Shown in pieces: positions 1 through 5,222 of a stretch of DNA of 5,222 bases. The stretch is from an uncultured Flavobacterium sp. (GTDB taxonomy: Bacteria > Bacteroidota > Bacteroidia > Flavobacteriales > Flavobacteriaceae): positions 1-5,222 of the forward strand of contig CAMLFV010000181.1 in assembly GCA_946479395.1 (NCBI GenBank), written 5' to 3'. The notes below the pieces were generated by a model that saw only the letters and a program-made list of their open reading frames with translations, did no database searches and was not told the DNA's origin. The translations under genes and the position numbers were made by a program. Numbering within the stretch: position 1 is the stretch's first letter; each line of letters begins with the position of its first letter.

Positions 1-456
1 ATATACATTTTCATTTCGCTTTTCGGCAGGTAATGCTTCTCGCTTGTTTCCGTAAATCCAACGCAATAATTGATTTCTTTCTGGGCGATTTTCCTGATAT
101 ACAATTCCACCGTAAACAACACCGTAATTAGAATTACTTTTAATAAAACCTAAATAGTTTTTTATAAACTGATTACTGATTATTCGAACATCGGCATCTA
201 AAAAAAGTAAATTGTCAAACAATGCTTTTGTAGATAATAAATTTCTAATAGCGCTTCTTCCAATGTTTTTATTTAAAATAGAATAGGAGCAGTTATTTAA
301 ACTATTGATTTCATTGTTTTCTACATGGAAGTTTTTAGAAGCATCATCTAAAACAATTATTTCAAAGGTAATTTTTTCAAAAATACATTGTTCGCTAACT
401 TCTTTAACCAATGGATAAACATTGTAATTATATGTAGGAATTAATATAGAAAGCAT
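1..456 (-). CDS. Family 2 glycosyltransferase, N-terminal 152 residues (3' end beyond window)
   Basis: The reading frame opens with ATG at 456-454 and stays open to the window edge at base 1, giving 152 residues with no stop. The translation starts MLSILIPTYN, the classic first strand of a GT-A family 2 transferase. It continues with a D37-D38-A39-S40 nucleotide-binding motif, an N64-IGRSAIRN segment, and L86-D87-A88-D89, the DxD-type motif that binds the metal and nucleotide-sugar. Such enzymes move a sugar from an activated donor to a growing glycan or lipid carrier on the cytoplasmic side of the membrane. The IGRSxIRN ... LRWIYGxxRE pattern resembles GT2 proteins common in Bacteroidota. 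Donor and acceptor cannot be read from this part. The start lies one base after the methyltransferase stop, so the two are almost certainly co-transcribed. The catalytic base region and any C-terminal domain lie outside the window. The family call is firm; the pathway is unknown. Confidence 0.9.
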   Translation of the reverse strand, partial: MLSILIPTYNYNVYPLVKEVSEQCIFEKITFEIIVLDDASKNFHVENNEINSLNNCSYSILNKNIGRSAIRNLLSTKALFDNLLFLDADVRIISNQFIKNYLGFIKSNSNYGVVYGGIVYQENRPERNQLLRWIYGNKREALPAEKRNENVY

Positions 457-457
457 C

Positions 458-1435
458 TTATTTTTTTTGATAAAATCCAACTAAAAAATCGGGTTTGTTT
501 TCTTTTAAATAATCATCTTCAATCATAAACAACTTATTTAAAATATCTTGTTTCTCGTGATTTAAATCAATAAAATGATAGGCAATATCTTTAAAAACAC
601 TCATTAAAATATTTCCACCAAATGACCTTTCTTCAACGACATTAAAATAATTATAAACAGTATCTAAAATATCACCAGATGAAACACTTTCTGAAGGATC
701 TGCCAAATAAACTCGAAATAATCCGTTGCCGTAAAATTTATTTTTTACCAAATTAGTAGCTCCTCTAACTTTATATTTTTTAGGAATGATGTTTAGAGCT
801 TTATTAATGGTCTGAATTTGCTTCTTTGGAAACTGAAACCTGTTGGCGCCCACATATTCATTAATAAACAAACAACCGTTATCTTTTAAAGCAGGAAGGA
901 TTTTGTCTTTAAATAATTGGTCTAAATTTGAAAAATGATGTAACGATGCATGAAAGACAACCAAATCGTAATAATTTTCTTTAAAATTGGTTTTGTAAAT
1001 ATCTTCGCACTTAAAATGAATGTTATCTAATTGTTTTTCTTTTGCGATTTTTTGAGCTTTTTCTATGTTGTTTAAACCCAGATCGACACATAAAATCTCA
1101 CTGAAAATATTACTAAAACTTGCATAATAAATTTCGTGCTGACAAGTTCCTGAACCTAACGAAAGAACTTTTAAATCTTGTTTATCTTTTAAATGATGGT
1201 TGATTAAATAATCTCTGAAATCGGTCTTTTCATCGCCCGAAATCATTTTATTCCAACGTGTTTGTACAGCCGGGACATCCCACCAATTGGTGTTGTCTAA
1301 TCGAAAAGTATTGAAAGCACTGCTAATTCTCGATTCCTTTTTAAAAGAAAATTTTGATGCAATAAAACTCAAACCTCTTTGGTTAAGCTTGGTATAAACA
1401 TCGATAAAATCTTCTTTTGTAAGTAATCGAATCAT
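458..1435 (-). CDS. Class I SAM-dependent methyltransferase with N-terminal extension
   Basis: This 325-residue protein carries a Rossmann-fold methyltransferase core at about residues 86-195. Motif I is V90-LSLGSGTC, a variant of the GxGxG loop that holds S-adenosylmethionine. D118 at the end of the second strand is the expected ribose-binding acidic residue, E144-D145 fits motif III, and Y156-DLVVFHASLHHF fits motif IV. No signal peptide or membrane segment is visible, so it should be cytoplasmic. About 85 residues precede the core, including W51-W52-D-V-P and Q58-TRW. After the core there are about 130 residues, possibly an accessory or substrate-binding part. The ATG start lies one base after the ftsE stop, and the gene is followed one base later by a glycosyltransferase, so it sits in the middle of a three-gene operon. 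Small-molecule, glycan or lipid methylation is plausible given the neighbour, but the substrate cannot be inferred from sequence. The fold is confident; the function is not. Confidence 0.88.
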   Translation of the reverse strand: MIRLLTKEDFIDVYTKLNQRGLSFIASKFSFKKESRISSAFNTFRLDNTNWWDVPAVQTRWNKMISGDEKTDFRDYLINHHLKDKQDLKVLSLGSGTCQHEIYYASFSNIFSEILCVDLGLNNIEKAQKIAKEKQLDNIHFKCEDIYKTNFKENYYDLVVFHASLHHFSNLDQLFKDKILPALKDNGCLFINEYVGANRFQFPKKQIQTINKALNIIPKKYKVRGATNLVKNKFYGNGLFRVYLADPSESVSSGDILDTVYNYFNVVEERSFGGNILMSVFKDIAYHFIDLNHEKQDILNKLFMIEDDYLKENKPDFLVGFYQKK

Positions 1436-1436
1436 T

Positions 1437-2120
1437 TTAAACCGTTTTCTGCACTACTTCAAAAACTTTTCCTTCATCGCATTTCAACGTTTTGGCAGGA
1501 TATTTCAACAACAAAGCATAATCGTGCGTTGCCATTAAAATAGTACGTCCGTTTTGGTTAATTTGCTGTAAAACTTCCATAACTTCTACGCTTGTTTGTG
1601 GATCTAGATTTCCTGTTGGCTCATCGGCTAAAATTAACTCGGGATCGTTTAACAAAGCGCGGGCAATTGCCACACGTTGTTGCTCGCCACCCGAGATTTG
1701 ATGAGGCATTTTACGAATATGCTGCAACATACCAACACGATCTAAAACGTCTTCGATACGTGTATTCATATCCACTTCGTTTGTCCAGCCGGTTGCTTTT
1801 AAAACGAACAATAAATTTTCGAAAATATTTCTATCGGGAAGTAACTTAAAATCCTGAAAAACAATTCCTAACTTACGTCTTAAAAAAGGAATGTCGTTTT
1901 GTTTTAACGTACGCAAATCATAATCAACAATAACACCTTCACCTTGTTTTAAATCTAAATCGGCGTAAAGCGTTTTCATCAAACTACTTTTACCTGAACC
2001 GGTTTTTCCAATTAAATAAATGAATTCACCTTTATGAATGTCAATATTCACATCGGCTAAAATAGGTTCGGTATCTTGAAAAATGGTTGCGTTATGTAGT
2101 TTTAATATAGATGCTGACAT
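1437..2120 (-). CDS. ftsE: Cell-division ABC transporter ATP-binding protein FtsE
   Basis: A complete 227-residue ABC ATPase. Walker A is GKTGSGKS (38-45), the Q-loop is at Q89 (IVFQDFKLL), the signature is SGGEQQ (143-148), Walker B is [12 protein letters not shown] (162-173) and the H-loop is H199 (MATHD). The overall sequence, including [19 protein letters not shown], is that of FtsE. In the family, FtsE pairs with the membrane protein FtsX at the division septum and uses ATP binding and hydrolysis to control peptidoglycan hydrolases through periplasmic partners. Length is normal (about 220-230) and all catalytic motifs are intact. No FtsX-like gene with four membrane segments lies next to it here; a methyltransferase follows after one base. 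The 75-nt gap upstream holds a candidate promoter, so this is probably the first gene of its transcript. LolD or MacB-type ATPases are the main alternative, but the similarity to flavobacterial FtsE is strong. Confidence 0.92.
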   Translation of the reverse strand: MSASILKLHNATIFQDTEPILADVNIDIHKGEFIYLIGKTGSGKSSLMKTLYADLDLKQGEGVIVDYDLRTLKQNDIPFLRRKLGIVFQDFKLLPDRNIFENLLFVLKATGWTNEVDMNTRIEDVLDRVGMLQHIRKMPHQISGGEQQRVAIARALLNDPELILADEPTGNLDPQTSVEVMEVLQQINQNGRTILMATHDYALLLKYPAKTLKCDEGKVFEVVQKTV

Positions 2121-2195
2121 GTATTTTTTTTTGTAAAAATATCAAAAGTTATGCGTTAATAAAAATTCAATCTTAAAAAATGAAGTTTTAATTTT
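2121..2195 (-). promoter_or_regulatory. Intergenic spacer with candidate Bacteroidota promoter for ftsE
   Basis: This is the only non-coding gap of any size in the window. Read on the minus strand, it contains TTG at 2170-2168 and then, after 16 nt, TAACTTTTG at 2151-2143. These resemble the Bacteroidota primary sigma factor elements (TTG near -33 and TAnnTTTG near -7), though the -7 match is imperfect (one extra T before G) and the spacing is slightly short. The ATG of ftsE is 22 nt further on, behind an A-rich stretch typical of leaders in this phylum. A 6-bp all-AT inverted repeat (TTAAAA, seven-base loop, TTTTAA) lies at the start of the spacer, just after the beta-barrel gene. It is too weak to call a terminator, so read-through from upstream is possible. 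Confidence 0.35.
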
Positions 2196-2807
2196 CTACA
2201 ATCTGTTTTTAGAAAAAGTAAAACCAATTTTTGCCGACATAAAGTTGTAGTTGTTCATGTATTTTTCCCAGTTTGGATGCGTTTCTGTTCTCATTTTATT
2301 AAACGAATATTTCAATCCAAAAGTTACATAAGCTCTGCTACCAATTTTATGTTGATAATCGATACCTAAACCTAAACCATCGCTTTCAAAATCTAATTCT
2401 TTACTACCATAACCAGTTGATGTGTATTTTGTATAATCATAAGATATGTAAGGTTCTAATAAACCATTTGCACTAACTGGTTGATAATAACTTAAATAAA
2501 ACCCAGGGGTAAAGGCTGTTGTTCTATGAAAAAATCCAAAATAGTTATTGTTTTTAGTTTCCATTCTATGTAAAGATGCATGAATACCAGCAGTAAAGCG
2601 ACTATAACTAAAAATTCCTAAACGTGCCGCAATTAATGGAAAAGCTTCGGAATGCGCATCGCCTACCATACTTTTATTAGGAGCTAAATTTGAAAATCCA
2701 AAAGTAAATTGAAAAGTATCCACAAAACCAACTTTTGATTTTTTTTCATCTTGTGAATAACTTGATAACGAAATCAATACGCACATTAAAACGATTATCT
2801 TCTTCAT
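2196..2807 (-). CDS. Predicted small outer-membrane beta-barrel protein
   Basis: A 203-residue protein with a Sec signal peptide: two lysines, a hydrophobic core (IIVLMCVLISLSS) and a probable cut before Q19 (..SYS|QD), the usual flavobacterial form. The mature part, about 185 residues, is rich in aromatics and alternates polar and hydrophobic residues in roughly eight stretches. Examples are VDTFQFTFGF, RFTAGIHASL, PGFYLSYY, LLEPYISYDY, GLGLGIDYQH, AYVTFGLKYSF and MSAKIGFTF. These fit antiparallel transmembrane strands with charged or Asn-rich turns between, and the last strand ends close to the C-terminus as in OmpA/OmpX-like barrels. I infer an eight-stranded outer-membrane barrel of the broad porin/OMP_b-brl class. 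No enzyme motif or channel specificity can be recognised. The ATG lies 2 nt after the lipoprotein stop, so the two are co-transcribed. The gene stops at TAG 75 nt before ftsE and probably ends its operon. Confidence 0.7.
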   Translation of the reverse strand: MKKIIVLMCVLISLSSYSQDEKKSKVGFVDTFQFTFGFSNLAPNKSMVGDAHSEAFPLIAARLGIFSYSRFTAGIHASLHRMETKNNNYFGFFHRTTAFTPGFYLSYYQPVSANGLLEPYISYDYTKYTSTGYGSKELDFESDGLGLGIDYQHKIGSRAYVTFGLKYSFNKMRTETHPNWEKYMNNYNFMSAKIGFTFSKNRL

Positions 2808-2809
2808 AA

Positions 2810-3223
2810 TTAATAGTTTAAAGTGCCTAAATTAACGTAATAATTATTTGTATTGTAGTGCGAAATATATCCGTAATATTTAGTGTTTTTTCCATGTGTA
2901 ATTTTTACAACATAAACACTTGTATCTTCATTTCTTGGAATAGATACACTAATTTTTCCTGAAGAATCAGTCTTGGTTTTAGAAATACTTATAGGTTCAT
3001 CTTGATAGCGGTCATAAACTATTTCATTAGACGATAATTCTGCTATTGATCCATTTTTAGGTTGGTTATAAACTGGATAAAAATTAACCTCTGCATTTTG
3101 TAAAGGAATACTGTTATAAACAATGTTTCCTTCAATTATTGTTCGGGTATCACCATCGTAAAAGTCGTTCGTACAACTTGTAAATAGTAATGGAGATAAA
3201 ACTAGTAATAATGTTTTTTTCAT
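2810..3223 (-). CDS. Small lipoprotein with carboxypeptidase-regulatory-like beta-sandwich
   Basis: A 137-residue protein with a lipoprotein signal peptide: MKKTLLLVLSPLLFTS followed by the acylated C17 (lipobox F-T-S-C). The residues after the cysteine, TNDFYDGD (18-25), are acidic and resemble the surface-lipoprotein export signal described for Flavobacterium (SDDFE-like), so it may face outward on the outer membrane. The rest reads as one beta-sandwich: G32-NIVYNSIPLQNAEVNFYP, then T85-D-S-S-G-K-I-S-V-S-I-P and YVVKITH. This is the pattern of carboxypeptidase-regulatory-like or transthyretin-like modules (G-x-V ... L-x-x-A-x-V ... TDxxGxF ... Y-x-V-x-I). No catalytic residues are visible, so a binding or structural role is likely. 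Its ATG overlaps the thioesterase TGA by four bases (ATGA), and the barrel gene follows after 2 nt. The lipoprotein call is strong; the fold is moderate and the function unknown. Confidence 0.75.
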   Translation of the reverse strand: MKKTLLLVLSPLLFTSCTNDFYDGDTRTIIEGNIVYNSIPLQNAEVNFYPVYNQPKNGSIAELSSNEIVYDRYQDEPISISKTKTDSSGKISVSIPRNEDTSVYVVKITHGKNTKYYGYISHYNTNNYYVNLGTLNY

Positions 3224-3969
3224 AAGGGATTAATTAATTCAAGTTTCATTGCGAAACAAACAATTTCGTCTAATTTAATATAAAAATAGATTTCTTTTTC
3301 ATTAATTGAAGAATAAATTGAAGCTTTTTGGTGAAAGGTCACTTCTTTTAAGTAATTAATATCGATTGCTTTGATACGGTTTTTTTCAAGAATATCAATC
3401 GGTAAACAATCTAAACACCATTCAATGTATTTAACGTTGTTTACATGGTTTAGTGCGTCTAAATCGGAAAAAACTACTTTATGATGGTTGACTAATTCTG
3501 CTTTTTGCGATAAATCAATCTTGTCAAACTTCTTTAAAGTACCTTTCTTTTCAGGATATTTCTGTAAATGATCGTGCGAAATTGCAATAGTTTCGGGTCT
3601 GCGTTTTTCGGTATTTAAAACTACCCACAAACTGTTAACACCAATTATTTTTTCATCATTCAAAAACACATCAAAATCACGAATCGATTTTATTCCAGAC
3701 AAACTTTCAATCCACGTTTCAATTTCAATTGTTTCGTGCCATTGCGGTAAACTTTCTATTTCTACACGCATGCTGCTTAACACCCAAGCCTGATTATTTT
3801 GTTGCATATCAAAATAACTCATTCCACCTAAATCTGAATGTTTGCCGGCAACTGCTTGCAATAAATTTAATAAATCGGTAATGCGAATTTTAGAATTTAC
3901 AGCGCATTTATCTATTGTTACTTGGCACGAACCTTTGTATTTTGATGAAAACTTATCGGGTAAATTCAT
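3220..3969 (-). CDS. Acyl-ACP thioesterase, double hot-dog fold
   Basis: A complete 249-residue protein of the acyl-ACP thioesterase family (FatA/FatB type), which hydrolyses acyl-acyl carrier protein to free fatty acid and ACP in the cytoplasm. The first hot-dog domain covers about residues 8-130, with LLNLLQAVAGKHSD in its long helix and AWVLSSMRVEIE plus WHETIEIETWIE in its sheet. The second covers about 155-249 and contains S168-DLDALNHVNNVKYIEW, the family's active-site signature. D171 and H175 match the plant FatB catalytic Asp and His, and E209 (YLKEV) matches the downstream Glu. The catalytic Asn usually sits two residues before the His; here that position is L173, with N174 next to the His. 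The ATG lies inside the 3' end of miaA (17-nt overlap), and no nearer Met precedes the conserved N-terminus. No signal peptide is seen. In bacteria this activity may supply free fatty acids for membrane turnover, but the physiological role is not settled. Confidence 0.88.
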   Translation of the reverse strand: MNLPDKFSSKYKGSCQVTIDKCAVNSKIRITDLLNLLQAVAGKHSDLGGMSYFDMQQNNQAWVLSSMRVEIESLPQWHETIEIETWIESLSGIKSIRDFDVFLNDEKIIGVNSLWVVLNTEKRRPETIAISHDHLQKYPEKKGTLKKFDKIDLSQKAELVNHHKVVFSDLDALNHVNNVKYIEWCLDCLPIDILEKNRIKAIDINYLKEVTFHQKASIYSSINEKEIYFYIKLDEIVCFAMKLELINPL

Positions 3970-4894
3970 TTATATAGCTTAAAATATTTTTTATTGGAGT
4001 TTGATACGAAAACCATTCGGTAGCTTCGTTGCGCTTAAACCAGGTAATTTGTCTTTTAGCAAATCGGCGGGTGTTTTTCTTGATTTCTTCAACGGCTTCA
4101 TCTAAAGAAATCTTTCCATCGATAAAATCAAACAATTCGCGGTAACCAACCGTTTGTAAAGCGTTTAATTGTTGATGTTCTTTTAAATTGGCAACTTCAA
4201 GCAACAAACCGTTGTTCATCATTATATCAACGCGTTGATTAATTCGATCATACATAACATCGCGCGGAGCTTCTAAACCAATAATAATAGGAGTGAAATT
4301 GCGTTTGTTATTCTCTTGATTTAAAAACGAAGAATAAGGTGCATTTGCCGCCATTGAAACCCCAATAAATCGTTTCATTCGCTGTTGATTTACCAAGGTT
4401 TGCGGATTGGTCGTTTTTAGAAAATCAAAATAAAAAGCATCTAACTGCTGTAATTTTTCCTGCAGATATTCAAAACCGTTCTCTTCGTAATTTTTATCGA
4501 TTTCAGCTTTAATTTCAGCCGAAACATCCGGAAAATCATCAAATCCTTTTAAAATGGCATCAACATACAAGCCTGAACCACCAACAACAATCTGAATGTT
4601 ATTTTTTAAAAACAGTTCATCTAACAAAGGCAAAACTTCTTTTTCGTAATTGCCAACACTGTAATTTTCGGTGATCGATTTATTCTGAATAAAATGATGC
4701 GTTGCCTGTTTTAATTCATCAGTTGATGGAACGGCAGTACCAATGGTCATTTCTTTATAAAACTGTCGACTATCGCATGAAACGATATCGCAATTAAAAT
4801 ATTTGGCTAACTGAATTGATAATGCGGTTTTTCCAATAGCTGTTGGTCCTACAATTACAATTAGGTAATTATTCGTCGATTTTAACTTCTCCAT
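3953..4894 (-). CDS. miaA: tRNA dimethylallyltransferase MiaA
   Basis: MiaA transfers the dimethylallyl group of DMAPP to N6 of A37 in tRNAs that read codons starting with U, stabilising codon-anticodon pairing. Numbering from the chosen ATG (313 residues), the P-loop is GPTAIGKT (16-23), then DSRQFYKEM (41-49), IGTAVPS (51-57), GGSGLY (105-110), a QTVGYRELFDF segment and TRRFAKRQITWF (275-286). These are the family's substrate-binding and catalytic motifs, all present. Length is normal for a MiaA. An in-frame ATG at 4933 would add 13 residues (MQITATIVAKNLL) lying deeper inside the ion-channel gene. I prefer 4894 because MEKLKSTNNYLIVIVGPT gives the usual short lead before the first strand. 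With that start the gene overlaps the channel gene by 26 nt and the thioesterase by 17 nt, which points to a single transcript with coupled translation. The identity is secure; only the start is open. Confidence 0.95.
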   Translation of the reverse strand: MEKLKSTNNYLIVIVGPTAIGKTALSIQLAKYFNCDIVSCDSRQFYKEMTIGTAVPSTDELKQATHHFIQNKSITENYSVGNYEKEVLPLLDELFLKNNIQIVVGGSGLYVDAILKGFDDFPDVSAEIKAEIDKNYEENGFEYLQEKLQQLDAFYFDFLKTTNPQTLVNQQRMKRFIGVSMAANAPYSSFLNQENNKRNFTPIIIGLEAPRDVMYDRINQRVDIMMNNGLLLEVANLKEHQQLNALQTVGYRELFDFIDGKISLDEAVEEIKKNTRRFAKRQITWFKRNEATEWFSYQTPIKNILSYINEFTR

Positions 4895-5222
4895 CAATAA
4901 ATTTTTCGCCACAATTGTAGCAGTAATTTGCAAATTCGTTGTAAATAAAAGTTCTACAGCGTGGGCAATTATTTTTTATGTTTTTGCTTCTGCGGTTTTT
5001 AGCTAATTCGGCAGTAACAATTCCGGTAGGCACGGCGATAATTCCGTAACCCATAATCATGATAAACGATGCAATTGCTTTACCAATTGGTGTAATTGGG
5101 GCAATATCGCCATAACCAACCGTTGTCATGGTTACAATACACCAGTAAATACTGTTTGGAATGTTGGTAAACCCGTTGTGGCGACCTTCAACAACAAACA
5201 TAATGGTGCCTAAAATCACCGA
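4869..5222 (-). CDS. Potassium-channel-type ion transporter, C-terminal 117 residues (5' end beyond window)
   Basis: The frame is open from the window edge at 5222 to a TAA at 4871-4869. The GTG at 5219 is internal, not a start, because the frame continues upstream (Ser codon at 5222-5220) and the protein begins mid-helix. Visible are the end of the S5 helix, a pore helix, the potassium selectivity filter TVGYGD (visible residues 34-39) and the inner S6 helix (about 47-71) with a proline hinge, GYGIIAVPTG. These place it among voltage-gated-like ion transporters (PF00520/ion channel 2 type), inner-membrane proteins that pass K+. The tail carries CPRC (86-89) and CYNC (101-104), a compact zinc ribbon of two CxxC pairs, which should lie in the cytoplasm below the pore. 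The missing N-terminal part would hold S1-S4 if it is a six-helix channel; this cannot be verified here. miaA overlaps its 3' end by 26 nt. Confidence 0.88.
   Translation of the reverse strand, partial: SVILGTIMFVVEGRHNGFTNIPNSIYWCIVTMTTVGYGDIAPITPIGKAIASFIMIMGYGIIAVPTGIVTAELAKNRRSKNIKNNCPRCRTFIYNEFANYCYNCGEKFIDGEVKIDE

Noticed and set aside
1592..1849. An 85-residue open frame on the plus strand
   Set aside because: It lies entirely antisense to the conserved core of ftsE, has no recognisable domain, and is explained as a shadow of that gene.
2170..2195. Small inverted repeat (TTAAAA / TTTTAA) after the beta-barrel gene as a terminator
   Set aside because: The stem is six A/T pairs only, with no G/C clamp; in DNA this AT-rich such repeats arise by chance.
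3224..3300. Possible separate promoter for the lipoprotein/barrel pair inside the end of the thioesterase gene
   Set aside because: By eye no TAnnTTTG element with an upstream TTG at suitable spacing was found there.
4895..4933. Upstream ATG for miaA giving 13 more residues
   Set aside because: It lengthens the overlap with the channel gene to 65 nt, and the extra residues match nothing in the MiaA family; the ATG at 4894 gives a normal N-terminus.
5217..5219. GTG as the start of the ion-channel gene
   Set aside because: The frame continues to the window edge and a channel starting there would lack most of its S5 helix; the gene is cut by the window.

Overview
The window looks like chromosomal DNA of a Bacteroidota bacterium, most likely order Flavobacteriales (family Flavobacteriaceae or close to it). 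The reasons are an AT-rich composition, no Shine-Dalgarno-like spacing before starts, flavobacterial-style signal peptides (one ending ..SYSQ), and close resemblance of the FtsE, MiaA and acyl-ACP thioesterase proteins to the forms known from that order. I cannot name a genus from the sequence alone.

All eight genes are on the minus strand, so transcription runs from high to low coordinates. The upstream block (5222 to 2196) is one tightly packed run. It holds the C-terminal end of a potassium-channel-type ion transporter with a zinc-ribbon tail, the tRNA-modifying enzyme MiaA (26-nt overlap), an acyl-ACP thioesterase (17-nt overlap), a small lipoprotein (4-nt ATGA overlap) and a small predicted outer-membrane beta-barrel (2-nt gap). 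After it comes the only real intergenic space, 75 nt (2121-2195), which carries a candidate Bacteroidota-type promoter. The downstream block (2120 to 1) is ftsE, a class I SAM-dependent methyltransferase (1-nt gap) and the N-terminal half of a family 2 glycosyltransferase (1-nt gap), which runs off the window edge.

The first three genes are housekeeping or membrane functions: ion flux, tRNA A37 prenylation, and release of fatty acids from ACP. The lipoprotein and beta-barrel look like a two-gene envelope pair attached to the end of that run; the lipoprotein has an acidic stretch after its cysteine that resembles the flavobacterial surface-export signal. In the second block, the cell-division ABC ATPase FtsE is followed by a methyltransferase and a glycosyltransferase rather than by FtsX, which suggests co-expression of envelope or glycan functions with division. 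No RNA genes, CRISPR arrays, insertion sequences or long repeats were seen. Most of the window is ordinary; the parts most worth a second look are the lipoprotein/beta-barrel pair, the ftsE-methyltransferase-glycosyltransferase linkage, and the altered active-site motif in the thioesterase.
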